A DNA stretch of 64,000 bases from JAWVFM01 sp963843315 (GTDB lineage Bacteria; Actinomycetota; Thermoleophilia; Solirubrobacterales; 70-9), in the NCBI GenBank assembly GCA_963843315.1, contig CAWJJU010000002.1, positions 434,001-498,000 of the forward strand, read 5' to 3'. Positions 25,674 to 35,401 of this stretch are shown here, one piece after another (positions within the stretch are counted from its first letter, which is position 1; each line of letters begins with the position of its first letter). Below the pieces are notes generated by a model. It was not told where the DNA came from and searched no databases. It saw only the letters and a list, made by a program, of their open reading frames with translations. A program made the position numbers and the translations under genes.

Positions 25674-26521
25674 GGGTCCTCATCGCAGGGGCCGCCGGCA
25701 TGCTCGGCAGTGACCTCGCGGACGCCTGCCGCTCGCGCCGCCACGACGTCGTCGCGCTCGGCCGCGAGGACCTCGACATCACCGATCCGCAGGCCACCGA
25801 GGAGGTCATCGGGGCCGTGCGCCCGGACGCGGTGGCCAACTGCGCGGCGTACACGAACGTCGACGGCGCCGAGGCCGACGAGCCCGAGGCGATGCTGGTG
25901 AACGACCAGGGCGCAGCGTTCCTGGCGGGCGCGGCGGCCGCCGCCGGCGCGAAGGTGCTGTACCCCTCGTCGGACTACGTGTTCGACGGGACCAAGCGCC
26001 GGCCGTACGTCGAGTCCGACGTGACCGGCGCGATCTCCGCCTACGGCCGCTCCAAGCTCGCCGGCGAGACCTCCGTCGCGGTCGCCAACCCGAGGCACCT
26101 GATCGTGCGGGCCTCCTGGCTGTACGGCGTGCATGGGCGCAACTTCGTGGAGACGATGCTGCGGCTGGGCCGCGAGCAGCCGGAGATCATGGTCGTCTCC
26201 GACCAGATCGGGCACCCCACCTACACCCGGCACCTCGCCGGGGTGCTCGCGGCGCTGCTCGAGACCGACGACTTCGGCATTCACCATGCCCACGGCGAGG
26301 GCCAGTGCTCGTGGTACGAGTTCGCGCAGGAGATCTTCGACCAGGCCGGCGTCGAGTGCCGGGTGCTCTCCGCGAACACCGCGGAGCTCCGACGCCCCGC
26401 CTCCCGGCCCGCGTACTCCGTGCTCGGCACCGAGCGCCGTACCCTCGAGGCCATGCCCGACTGGCGCGAGGGTTTGCGCGAGTACCTGGCCGAGCGGCGG
26501 CTCGCGGGGGCCGCCGTATGA
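25670..26521 (+). CDS. rfbD: dTDP-4-dehydrorhamnose reductase
   Basis: This 283-aa short-chain reductase has an N-terminal NAD(P) site (MRVLIAGAAGMLGSDLADAC), the substrate segment AAYTNVDGAEADE, YPSSDYVFDGTKRRPYVE, catalytic YGRSK and RASWLYG. It would reduce dTDP-4-dehydro-L-rhamnose to dTDP-L-rhamnose for cell-wall polysaccharide. GTG 25670 overlaps the rfbA stop (GTGA); its own stop overlaps rfbB ATG (ATGA). No rfbC epimerase gene is present between or beside these genes. Confidence 0.92.
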   Translation: MRVLIAGAAGMLGSDLADACRSRRHDVVALGREDLDITDPQATEEVIGAVRPDAVANCAAYTNVDGAEADEPEAMLVNDQGAAFLAGAAAAAGAKVLYPSSDYVFDGTKRRPYVESDVTGAISAYGRSKLAGETSVAVANPRHLIVRASWLYGVHGRNFVETMLRLGREQPEIMVVSDQIGHPTYTRHLAGVLAALLETDDFGIHHAHGEGQCSWYEFAQEIFDQAGVECRVLSANTAELRRPASRPAYSVLGTERRTLEAMPDWREGLREYLAERRLAGAAV

Positions 26522-27519
26522 GGCTGCTGGTCGCCGGGGGCGCCGGCTTCATCGGCTCGGAGTACGTGCGCAGCCACCTCGCCGGCCACCCCGGCGACAC
26601 GGTCCGGGTGCTCGACAAGCTCACCTACGCGGGCCGCTGGGAGAACCTGGCCGACGCCGGCGCGGAGAGGCTGGAGCTGGTGCAGGGCGACATCGCCGAC
26701 GCCGATGCGGTTGCGGCAGCTGTCGAGGGTGCGGGGGCGATCGTCAACTTCGCCGCCGAGTCGCACGTCGATCGGTCGATCGAGGCGCCGGGCGAGTTCA
26801 TCCAGACCGACGTCTTCGGCACCTATGTCCTGCTCGAGGCCGCGCGGCGGGCGGGGATCCGCCACCTCCAGGTCTCCACCGACGAGGTCTACGGGTCGAT
26901 CGAGTCCGGCTCGTTCACCGAGGCGTCGCCCATCCACCCCAGCTCGCCCTACTCGGCCTCGAAGGCCGGCGGCGACCTGCTCGTAGGCGCCTACCACGAG
27001 ACCTACGGCGCCGACGCCCTCATCGTCCGCGCTTCCAACAACTACGGCCATCGCCAGCACCCCGAGAAGCTGATTCCCCTCTGCATCCTGAACGCCCTGG
27101 CCGGCGACAAGCTGCCCGTCTACGGCGACGGCATGCAGGTGCGCAACTGGCTTCACGTCTCCGACTTCGCGACGGCGATCGACCTCGTGCTCGAGGCGGG
27201 AAGGGCCGGCGAGGCCTACAACGCCGGCGGCCCCGACGAGCTGCCGAACATCGAGGTGATCCGCCGCATCCTCGAGCTCACGGGCCGAGACGAGTCGCTG
27301 ATCGAGCACGTCGACGACCGCCTCGGCCACGATCGGCGCTACTCGCTGGGCTCGGAGAAGATCGCCGGGGAGCTCGGCTGGACGGCGGCCGTACATTTCG
27401 AGGAGGGAATCGAGCGCACGGTCGCCTGGTATCGCGAGAACGAGGCCTGGTGGGGGCCGATCCGCTCGGGCGAGTACCGCTCCTACTACGAGCGGCAGTA
27501 CGGGCGGGCGCTGGGTTAG
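26518..27519 (+). CDS. rfbB: dTDP-glucose 4,6-dehydratase
   Basis: An extended SDR of 333 aa with GGAGFIGS (residues 7-14, NAD), NFAAESHVDRSI, the active-site triad STDEVYGS with YSASK (Tyr about 144), RASNNYGHRQHPEKLIPL and DDRLGHDRRYSL. It converts dTDP-glucose to the 4-keto-6-deoxy sugar. Third gene of the tightly overlapping rfbA-rfbD-rfbB operon. Its stop overlaps the convergent methyltransferase gene by 4 bases. Confidence 0.95.
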   Translation: MRLLVAGGAGFIGSEYVRSHLAGHPGDTVRVLDKLTYAGRWENLADAGAERLELVQGDIADADAVAAAVEGAGAIVNFAAESHVDRSIEAPGEFIQTDVFGTYVLLEAARRAGIRHLQVSTDEVYGSIESGSFTEASPIHPSSPYSASKAGGDLLVGAYHETYGADALIVRASNNYGHRQHPEKLIPLCILNALAGDKLPVYGDGMQVRNWLHVSDFATAIDLVLEAGRAGEAYNAGGPDELPNIEVIRRILELTGRDESLIEHVDDRLGHDRRYSLGSEKIAGELGWTAAVHFEEGIERTVAWYRENEAWWGPIRSGEYRSYYERQYGRALG

Positions 27520-28085
27520 CCGCTGGTGGGTTGGCCAGGCGGCCCCAGGAAGCGTGGGACGCGCTCGCGATAGCGCCGGTAGCGAGGGCCAAAGGTTCGT
27601 GTGAGGTGGGGCTCCTCCACCGCGACCACCCAGAGCCAGAGCGCTGCCGCAATCGCGCACGCGACTGCGAGCGTCAGGCCGGATCGCGACAGTGCCCCGG
27701 TCGCGAGGACCACGAGGATCAGCCCGGCGTACTGCGGGTTGCGGCTATAGCGGTAGATCCCGACCTCCACCAGGCTCCCGGTCTCTTCGCCGAAGATCAT
27801 CGAAGAAGAGTCGAACTGCCTGGCGCCCAGGACCGCAACGAGCGCACCGCCGGCCAGGAGCGCTCCGCCGAGCGCGAGCGCCACGCCTATCGGGACCTCC
27901 ACGGGCAATGGATGCACCAGGAGTGCGCGAACGACCGTCGTCGACGTCAGGACGTAGAGGGCCGCGATGCCGATCGTCGTGGAGCGCCCAAGACGCGACG
28001 ACGATCGCCAGTCGTGGCGAGCGCTTGGAACCACCCAGGCGAATGTGACCAGGGATGCAACCGCCGTAACCCAGAAGCTACCCAT
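27516..28085 (-). CDS. ICMT/PEMT-family membrane methyltransferase
   Basis: The 189-aa protein has four to five membrane helices and the C-terminal SAM-binding signature of isoprenylcysteine/phospholipid methyltransferases: GIYRYSRNPQYAGLIL, then EEPHLTRTFGPRYRRYRERV. Bacterial members methylate lipids or small thiols; the substrate here is unknown. ATG 28085 is preceded by GAGGAG-like bases. It converges with rfbB. Confidence 0.85.
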   Translation of the reverse strand: MGSFWVTAVASLVTFAWVVPSARHDWRSSSRLGRSTTIGIAALYVLTSTTVVRALLVHPLPVEVPIGVALALGGALLAGGALVAVLGARQFDSSSMIFGEETGSLVEVGIYRYSRNPQYAGLILVVLATGALSRSGLTLAVACAIAAALWLWVVAVEEPHLTRTFGPRYRRYRERVPRFLGPPGQPTSG

Positions 28086-28192
28086 GAGGAGGCTCTACCC
28101 GGATCCGCCGGCGGTACTCATCTCGTGTCGGTCGGAGAACACCCCGCTCCACGTCTCTTGGAAGGGGGAGGCCGTTCGGTAAAGTCGATCGG

Positions 28193-31100
28193 TTGGCGTC
28201 GAAGCGAAATGACAGTGCGAATTCGGCTCTTCAGCCGTTCTCGGCGCCCGTGCGGCGCTGGTTCGAAGCATCCTTCGAGGCGCCCACTCCCGCCCAGACG
28301 CAGGGGTGGCCCGCGATCGCCGGAGGCGCCAACACCCTGATCTGCGCCCCCACGGGCTCGGGCAAGACGCTCACCGCCTTCCTGTGGGGAATCGACAAGC
28401 TGGCTCGTGAGCCGGAGTCACTTGGCTCGGGCGTGCGCATCGTCTACGTCTCGCCGCTGAAGGCGCTGTCCTACGACGTCGAGCGCAACCTGCGCGCTCC
28501 GCTTCGCGGTATTGGCGAGGTCGACATATCCGTGGGCCTGCGCACCGGCGACACGCCGCAGCGCGAGCGCCAGGCGATGCTGCGAAAGCCGCCGGACATC
28601 CTCATCACGACGCCGGAGTCGCTCTACCTGATGATGACCTCGCAGGCTCGCGAGATCCTCGGCGGGGTCGAGGCGGTGATCGTCGACGAGATCCACGCGG
28701 TCGCGCAGACCAAGCGCGGCGCGCACCTCGCCCTCACGCTCGAGCGCCTGTCGCACCTGGTGAAGGGCAATGGTGGCCCCGAACCGCAGCGCATCGGCCT
28801 CTCCGCGACGCAACGTCCGCTCGAGCGGATCGCCCAGTTCCTGGTCGGGCCGCGGCGCGACTGCGAGATCGTCGACGCGGGCATTCGCAAGCAGCTCGAC
28901 CTGAAGATCCACGTCCCCGTCGAGGACATGAGCGATCCCGGCGCCAACCAGCCGGGACAGCAGCCCGACGAGCTGGCGGCCAGCTTCGACGGCGCCACGA
29001 ACCCCCGCTCGATCTGGCCGGCGATCTACCCCGAGCTCCTGAAGCTGGTGCAGGAGCACACCTCCACGCTCGTCTTCGTCAACAACCGCCGCGCGGCGGA
29101 GCGGATCGCCAAGCGGCTGAACGAGCTCGCCAACGAGGAGCCGGAGCAGGAATTGCCCGCCACTGAACATGCCGGGCACGCGCGAGGGAAGGCTCCGGGC
29201 TCCAACGGCGCGCCCGCGGGTCCTGTCGCGGTCCCCGCGCCACCCGCGGGTGGGGAGTTGGTCGAGATTGCGCGGGCTCACCATGGTTCGCTTGCTCATG
29301 AGGAGCGGCTGGTCGTCGAGGAGCTGCTGAAGTCCGGGCAGCTGCCCTGCCTCGTCGCGACGTCGTCGCTGGAGCTCGGCATCGACATGGGCGCGATCGA
29401 CCTGGTGATCCAGATCGAGTCGCCGAAGTCGGTCACCCGCGGCCTGCAGCGGATCGGCCGCTCGGGCCACACGCTGGACGCCGTTTCGGTCGGGAGGATC
29501 TTCCCCAAGTTCCGTGGCGACCTCGTGGAGTGCGCCGTGGTCGCCAAGCGCATGCGCGACGGCGATATCGAGGAGACGATCATCCCGCGCAACCCGCTGG
29601 ACGTCCTCGCCCAGCACCTGGTGTCGATGTGCGCCGACGAGGAGTGGGAGGTCGACACCGCGGAGTCCGTCGTGACCGCGACGGAGTCGTTCTCCGAGCT
29701 CGGACGCGAGCAGCTGGAGAACGTGCTCGACATGCTCGACGGCCGCTACCCCTCGGACCGCTTCGCCGAGCTTCGCCCGCGCCTGGTCTGGGACCGCACC
29801 GCCGGCACGATCCGCGGCCGCAAGGGCGCGCGCCAGCTCGCCGTCACGAACGCGGGCACCATCCCCGACCGCGGCCTCTACGGCGTGCACCTGCCCGACG
29901 GCCGGCGCGTCGGCGAGCTCGACGAGGAGATGGTCTACGAGGCCCGGCCGGGTCAGACGTTCCTGCTGGGCGCGACCACCTGGCGCATCGAGGACATCAC
30001 CCGCGACCGGGTGATCGTCACGCCAGCGCCCGGCACCCCCGGCGCCGTCCCGTTCTGGAAGGGCGACGGCATCGGGCGCCCCGCCGAGCTGGGCCGCGCC
30101 ATCGGCGCCTTCGCCCGCGAGGCGGTGTCGATGAAGCCGGCGAAGCTCGAGAAGGAGTACGACCTCGACCGCCGCGCCGCCGAGAACCTCGTCGCCTACC
30201 TGCGCGAGCAGCAGTCGGCAACCCGCGTCGTGCCCTCCGACGAGACGATCGTGGTGGAGCGCTTCCGCGACGAGATCGGCGACTGGCGCCTGTGCGTGCT
30301 CTCGCCCTTCGGCGGCCGCGTGCACGCGGCCTGGGGCCTCGCCCTCTCGCGCAAGATCCGTTCCGAGCACGACCTCGAGGCCGACGCGATCTGGTCCGAC
30401 GACGGCATCGTCGTCCACCTGCCCGACGCCGACGAGCCGCCGCCGGCCGACCTGGTGCTGATCGAGCCCGACGAGGTGGAGGACATGGTGGTCGCCGAGC
30501 TCTCCGGATCGGCGCTCTTCGGCGCGCGCTTTCGCGAGAACGCGGCGCGCTCGCTGCTGATCCCGCGCGCGTACCCGGGCAAGCGCACGCCGCTGTGGCA
30601 GCAGCGCCTGCGTGCCCAGAGCCTGCTGGAGGTGGCGAAGGACTTTCCGCGCTTCCCCGTGATCCTCGAGACCTACCGCGAGTGCCTGCGCGACGTCCTC
30701 GACGTCCCGGCGCTGGAGGCGCTGCTGCGCGACCTGCACTCGCGCGCGCATCTCGCTGGTGGAGGTCGAGACGCCCACGGCGTCGCCCTTCGCCTCGTCG
30801 CTGCTCTTCGACTACGTAGCCACCTACATGTACGAGGGCGACACGCCCAACGCCGAGCGCCGCGCCGCGGCCCTTGCGCTCGACCGCGAGCTCCTTCGCG
30901 AGCTGCTGGGCCAGGAGGAGCTGCGCGACCTGATCGACCCGGAGGCGCTCGACGACGTGGAGGCGTCGCTGCAGCACCTGAAGGACGAGGCCAAGGCGGG
31001 CGACCGCGACGCCCTTCAGCAGGTCCTCCGCCGGCTGGGCGACCTCACCCTGGCCGAGGCGCAGGAGCGAACCGCCGAGGGTTACTCGGCCGAGTCGATG

Positions 31101-32723
31101 CTGGCAAAGCTCGTCTCCGAGCGCCGGGCCGCGAAGGTGCGCATGGCGGGTGAGGAGCGCTGGATCGCCGCCGAGGACGCCGGGATGTACCGCGACGCAT
31201 TGGGAGTTCCGCCGCCGCCGGGCCTCCCCGAGTCCTACCTGGAGGAGTCCGAGGCGCCGATGCGCGACCTGATGCGCCGATACGCGCGCACCCACGGCCC
31301 GTTCGCCACGGCGCGCCCGGCGGAGCGCTACGGGCTCGACCCCTCCTCGGCGCTTCGCGAGCTGGAGCGCGAGGGGGCGCTGGTGCGCGGCGAGCTGCTG
31401 CCCGGCGGCTCGGGGCGCGAGTGGTGCGACACGGAGGTTCTGCGCCGCGTGCGCCGGGCGAGCCTGGCCCACCTGCGCAAGGAGGCCGAGGCTGTCGACC
31501 AGGTCGAGCTGGCCCGCTTCCTGCCGCACTGGCAGAACGTCGACGCGCACCGACCCGCGGGCGCAGGCCCCGACCGCCTTCGCGAGGCCCTCGTGCCCCT
31601 TCAGGGGGTGGCGCTGACGCCGGAGGTGTGGGAACGCGACGTCCTGCCGCGCCGTCTGGGCGCCTACAGCCCGTCCTGGCTCGATCAGCTCTCCACCGCG
31701 GGCGAGCTCGTCTGGATCGGCGCCGGCGCCCTGGGCTCGAGCGGTCGCGTCGCGATCTACTTCCGCGAGGACGTCCGCCTGGCCGGCCCGCCGCCGGCCA
31801 ACGCCAAGCTCACCTCGCCGGCCGGCGAGATCCACGACGCCATCCGCGAGCGGCTCGTGGCGGGCGCCTGCTTCTGGCCGGATCTCGTGGCCGAGCTCGA
31901 GCCCTCCGCCGAGGAGCTGCACGCGGCGCTGTGGGATCTCGCGTGGGGCGGCGAGGTCACGAACGACGCGTTCGCCCCGCTCCGGGCTCGTCGCCTGCGC
32001 GCGGTCAGCTCGGCCCGGCCCCGCGCGGGCCGGCGCTTTGCCGCGCGCCGTCGCGGCGCCGGCGACGCGGTGCTGGGGCGCTGGTCACTGACCTCGTCGC
32101 TCTTCATGGGCGCCCCCGCCGCAGGACCGCGGATGCGCGCGCAGGCCGAGCTGATGCTCGAGCGCCACGGCGTTGTCACCCGCGAGTCGGTGCTGGCCGA
32201 GGGCGTGCCGGGCGGGTTCTCCAGCCTCTACGGCGAGCTGTCCAACCTGGAGGTGCTCGGCACCGCCCGCCGCGGCTACTTCGTGGAGGGCCTGGGCGGC
32301 GCGCAGTTCGCGCTGGGCGGTGCGATCGAGCGGCTGCGTTCGATCCCGCCGCCCGAGGGGGATCACCTGGTCCTGGCGGCGACCGACCCGGCCAACCCCT
32401 ACGGGGCCTCGCTGCCCTGGCCCAAGCTCGAGGGCGGCAGGAAGCCCAGTCGCACTCCGGGCGCGTTCGTCCTCACCCGCGACGGGCTGCCGCTGCTCTT
32501 CGTCGAGCGTGGCGGGCGCGGGATCCTGCGCCTTGCGCCGATGGACGCCGAGGAGCTCTCCGCCGCGATCGCGGCGCTGGCGGACGCGGCCCGCGAGGGC
32601 CGCATGCCGAAGCTGGGGATCGAGCGCGTCGACGGCGAGCCGGTCATCGGCTCGGATCTCGAGGGCGTGCTGGTCGAGGCGGGCTTCAGCCGTCAGCCAA
32701 GGCGACTCGTGGCGTCTGCCTGA
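28193..32723 (+). CDS. lhr: Lhr-family ATP-dependent DNA helicase, one frameshift
   Basis: About 1,510 aa after correction. The core has Walker A CAPTGSGKT (51-59), DEIH (about 165), SATQRP, LVFVNNRR, HHGSLAHEER (about 362) and QRIGRSGH; the Lhr winged-helix and C-terminal domains follow. The frame changes at about 30749 within an alternating CG run; dropping one base joins DLHSRA to ISLVEVETPTASPFASSLLF. Between motifs IV and HHGS lies an unusual Pro/Gly/Ala-rich linker (about residues 318-355). Lhr is a 3'-5' translocase used in crosslink repair. TTG 28193 follows TAAAGT (28180-28185) by 7 nt. Its last 38 bases overlap the convergent LysR gene. Confidence 0.92.
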
Positions 32724-33600
32724 GATCCAGCTCACGGATGAAGCGGATGAAGGCGGCCGGCGCGGCCGGCTGATGGCGCTCCGCCCTCCAGACGAAGGCG
32801 ACCGAGCGCCGCATCGCCGGGGAGAGGGGCCGCCACTCGAGGCCAGGGGCGCTCCACGCGGCGACGGTCTCGGGGACCACCGCGACGCCCAGCCCCCTGC
32901 TGACAACGGAGCGCATCATGGAGAGGTCGTTGGTCTCGAAGGCGATCCGCGGCTCGACCCCCGCCTCCGCGAATGCGGCGTCGACGACCCTCCGCACGGC
33001 GGAGCCCTCCCTGAACGCCACGAACGGATGACCGTGGATCTGGCGCATGCCGATCCGCGCGCGCTTCGCGAGCGGGTCGGTCGAGGCCATGGCGAGCACC
33101 AGCCGTTCGTCGCCGAGGCGGCGGGACGCCAGGAAGTCGGGAACCTCCTCCGGCTCGAGCATCGCGACGGCCGCGTCGATCTCGTCTCCCCGCAGGCGCT
33201 CGACCATCTCGGAGGCGGTGCCTTCCTGGAGCCTCACCTCGATGTCCGGGTGCAGCAGGCCGAACTCCAGCAGCAGCGCGGGCAGGTCGATGCCGCCCGC
33301 GGGAAGCATCCCGCCGACGATCAGCCGGCCGCGGACCACGCCGCGAAGCTCGTCCACGTCGCTCGCGAGCGCCTCGGCCTCCGAGAGCACGCGCGTCGCG
33401 CGGGTCAGTGCGACCTCGCCGGCCTGGGTCAGCGCGACCCGGCGGGTCGTCCGCACGAGGAGCTCCGTGCCGAGCTCCTGCTCCAGCCGCTTGACCTGCT
33501 GCGAGAGGGCCGACTGGGCGACGTGCAGATCCTCGGCGGCTCGCGTGAAGCTGCGGCGGCGGGCCACGGCGGCGAAGTAGCGAAGTTGGCGAAGCTCCAT
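32686..33600 (-). CDS. LysR-family transcriptional regulator
   Basis: The protein (304 aa) has the LysR winged HTH (MELRQLRYFAAVARRRSFTR, AAEDLHVAQSALSQQVKRLE) and a two-lobed effector-binding domain (GRLIVGGMLPAGGIDLPALL, FVAFREGS, SVVSRGLGVAVVPE). The effector is unknown. ATG 33600 faces the GNAT gene across 78 bp containing TTATC/GATAA repeats, a classic LysR arrangement. Its 3' end overlaps lhr by 38 bp on the opposite strand. Confidence 0.93.
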   Translation of the reverse strand: MELRQLRYFAAVARRRSFTRAAEDLHVAQSALSQQVKRLEQELGTELLVRTTRRVALTQAGEVALTRATRVLSEAEALASDVDELRGVVRGRLIVGGMLPAGGIDLPALLLEFGLLHPDIEVRLQEGTASEMVERLRGDEIDAAVAMLEPEEVPDFLASRRLGDERLVLAMASTDPLAKRARIGMRQIHGHPFVAFREGSAVRRVVDAAFAEAGVEPRIAFETNDLSMMRSVVSRGLGVAVVPETVAAWSAPGLEWRPLSPAMRRSVAFVWRAERHQPAAPAAFIRFIRELDLRQTPRVALADG

Positions 33601-33604
33601 TCGG

Positions 33605-33643
33605 CTTATCAGCTTTCGTTATGGGTCGGATAAGAACTTTATC
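33605..33643. promoter_or_regulatory. Likely LysR operator between lysR and GNAT genes
   Basis: CTTATC (33605-33610) is mirrored by GATAAG (33629-33634), and a third half-site TTTATC follows at 33638-33643. The region is clearly AT-richer than its surroundings and sits immediately upstream of the LysR start. LysR proteins usually bind such interrupted dyads near their own promoter. Confidence 0.5.
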
Positions 33644-33678
33644 TTGCGTCGATAGACGATCTGCGGGACCATTCTCTC

Positions 33679-34188
33679 GTGCTGACGCTCTCCCGCATTC
33701 CGACACCCGACGGTGTGACGATTCGCCGAGAGCTTCGGCCCGGTGACCTCGAGGCCATTGCCGGCCTGCATTCGCGCGTGTACACGGCCGAGCACGGCAT
33801 GGGCCCGCACTTCGTCGAGGATGTCGCCGGCGCCCTGCGCGAGGCGGTCGACGCCGGCTGGCCGCAACGGGGTGGGATGTGGCTGGTGGAGTCCGGCGGC
33901 GAGCTCGCCGGGACCATGGCCTGGACCGACGAGGGCGACCACGCGCGGATCCGCTGGGTGCTGCTGGACGCTCCACTGAGGGGGCAGGGCCTGGGGCGCG
34001 CGCTGATCGAGGAGGCCGTCGCCGAGGTCGACGCGGCGGGCCACGGGCTGACGGTCCTCACGACCTTCAGCGACCTGCGCTTCGCGGCGCGGATCTACCG
34101 GTCGCTCGGCTTCGAGATCGTGGACTCCAAAGCTCACGAACACTGGGGCCCGATCGTTGAACTACAGAGATATGAACGCCACCGCTGA
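33679..34188 (+). CDS. GNAT-family N-acetyltransferase
   Basis: A 169-aa GNAT protein: TIRRELRPGDLEAIAGLHSR at the N-terminus, ARIRWVLLDAPLRGQGLGRA with the acetyl-CoA pyrophosphate loop RGQGLG, and FAARIYRSLGFEIVDSK at the C-terminus. It resembles the acetyltransferase module often found beside MarR/LysR regulators. GTG 33679 is the first in-frame start. It is divergent from LysR and probably its target. It overlaps the next small gene by 17 nt. Confidence 0.85.
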   Translation: MLTLSRIPTPDGVTIRRELRPGDLEAIAGLHSRVYTAEHGMGPHFVEDVAGALREAVDAGWPQRGGMWLVESGGELAGTMAWTDEGDHARIRWVLLDAPLRGQGLGRALIEEAVAEVDAAGHGLTVLTTFSDLRFAARIYRSLGFEIVDSKAHEHWGPIVELQRYERHR

Positions 34189-34568
34189 CATCAACCCGGA
34201 GCCCGTGCTCATCCGCGAGGCGACCGCCTGGGACCGCCCAGTGCTGCTGCGCCTGGCCGCTCTCGACTGCTCGCCGGCGCCCGACCGGCCCCGCCCTCAT
34301 CGCCGAGGTCGCGGGCGACGCGTGCGCGGCCATCGAGCTCACGACGCTGCGCGTCGTCGCCGACCCCTTCCGCCGCACCGCCCATGTCGCCGAGCTGCTC
34401 GCGATGCGGGCCGCCCAGGCCGGCGCATCCCTAACTTCTTCCGCGGATGCCCGAGGGCGACACGATTCACCGGATCGCGGACCGCATGCGCGCCGCTCTG
34501 GCGGGCAAGAGCATGGATCTGGCCGACGCGCCGAGCCCGCGCTCGCCCCTGCACACTCGCGCGCCTGA
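34172..34568 (+). CDS. Small conserved actinobacterial protein of unknown function, frameshifted
   Basis: From ATG 34172: LIREATAWDRPVLLRLAALD in one frame, then PALIAEVAGDACAAIELTTL and RVVADPFRRTAHVAELLAMR in another. One extra base near 34288-34293 separates them. The pattern (EATxxDxxxLxRLAxLD ... GPALIAEV ... VVADPFRRTA) is common in small actinobacterial proteins without a defined role, possibly half a GNAT fold. The end is uncertain: the in-frame stop is at 34566-34568 inside nei2, but a TAA at 34432-34434 in a neighbouring frame may be the true end. Confidence 0.5.
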
Positions 34569-35208
34569 GCTGAAGGGGCGCACCCTCGAGGCCGTGGAGG
34601 CCCAGGGCAAGAACCTGCTCGTGCACTTCTCGGGGGAGATGGCCCTCCACAGCCATCTGGGGATGAACGGCCGCTGGTTCATTCGCGCCGACGGCCGCCT
34701 GCCGCACGGAAAGCCGTGGCTGCGACTGGCGTCCGGGCGGGCGGTGGCCAGCCTGGTGGGCGGCAAGACGCTGCGGCTCGTGAGCGAGTCGCGGATCCGC
34801 AACGACCCCGGCCTGGCCCAGCTCGGGCCCGACCCGCTCGCGCCCGGCTTCGACCGCGAGGAGGCCGCAGGCCGCCTGCTGCGCGCCGGGCCGGGCACGG
34901 CCGTCGGCGAAGCGCTTCTCGACCAGGGCCTGATTGCGGGTGTCGGCAACGTCATCCGCATCGAGGCCTGCTTTCGCGCCGGGATCAGCCCCTGGCGGCC
35001 GGTCGGCGAGCTGGAGCCCGACGAGGCCGTGCGCCTGGTCAAGGAGTGCGAGCGGGTGATGCGCGCGACGCTCCGGACGGGCCGCAGGCCGGCGACCATG
35101 TACAAGCCCGCGGGTCGCGCGTGCCCGCGCTGCGGCGGCTCCGTGAGCTCCCGGAGCCAGGGCGATGCGAACCGGGTGACCTACTGGTGCGAGCGTTGTC
35201 AGGCCTAG
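34447..35208 (+). CDS. nei: Endonuclease VIII-like DNA glycosylase (Nei2, Fpg/Nei family)
   Basis: The 253-aa protein begins MPEGDTIHRIADRM, the Nei-type N-terminus with catalytic Pro2/Glu3, followed by VEAQGKNLLVHFSGEMALHS (catalytic Lys and beta strand), the H2TH region (LLDQGLIAGVGNVIRIEACF) and a C-terminal zinc finger CPRCGG...WCERCQ. It removes oxidised pyrimidines and nicks the backbone. TAACTT (34432-34437) lies 9 nt before ATG 34447. In Mycobacterium tuberculosis nei (Rv3297) is next to lhr (Rv3296), and the two are near neighbours here as well. Confidence 0.92.
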   Translation: MPEGDTIHRIADRMRAALAGKSMDLADAPSPRSPLHTRAPELKGRTLEAVEAQGKNLLVHFSGEMALHSHLGMNGRWFIRADGRLPHGKPWLRLASGRAVASLVGGKTLRLVSESRIRNDPGLAQLGPDPLAPGFDREEAAGRLLRAGPGTAVGEALLDQGLIAGVGNVIRIEACFRAGISPWRPVGELEPDEAVRLVKECERVMRATLRTGRRPATMYKPAGRACPRCGGSVSSRSQGDANRVTYWCERCQA

Positions 35209-35282
35209 ATGGCCGATCCCAAACCCCCACGCACGCGGATGACGCACGGATACCGGCGCTGGATCGGGCGCTCTGAGACTCG

Positions 35283-35302
35283 CCCGTACCCACCGGTACG
35301 GG
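35283..35302. repeat. Hairpin in the nei2-crp intergenic region
   Basis: CCCGTACC-CACC-GGTACGGG is a perfect 8-bp stem with a 4-nt loop about 75 nt after nei2. A second dyad, CCCGCGC-AC-GCGCGGG, is at 35342-35357. Neither has a T run, so termination is possible but not typical. The rest of 35209-35386 holds no gene I can support. Confidence 0.4.
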
Positions 35303-35386
35303 CTTCGCTCTTCGCGCACGTCCAGCTGGATCCCATGCGCCCCCGCGCACGCGCGGGTTCGAGTTCGACCATCTCAACGCTAAGAA

Positions 35387-35399
35387 GGCGATAATCGCC
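35387..35399 (+). promoter_or_regulatory. -10 element inside a perfect palindrome (Crp gene)
   Basis: GATAAT (35390-35395) sits in the inverted repeat GGCGAT-A-ATCGCC and 6 nt before GTG 35402, identical in layout to 24012-24024. It could be a leaderless promoter whose -10 is also a binding site. Confidence 0.5.
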
Positions 35400-35401
35400 C
35401 C

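Noticed and set aside
35209..35394. 61-residue open frame just after nei2
   Set aside because: No ribosome site or -10 at a fitting distance, composition is biased, and it spans two hairpins and the Crp promoter.
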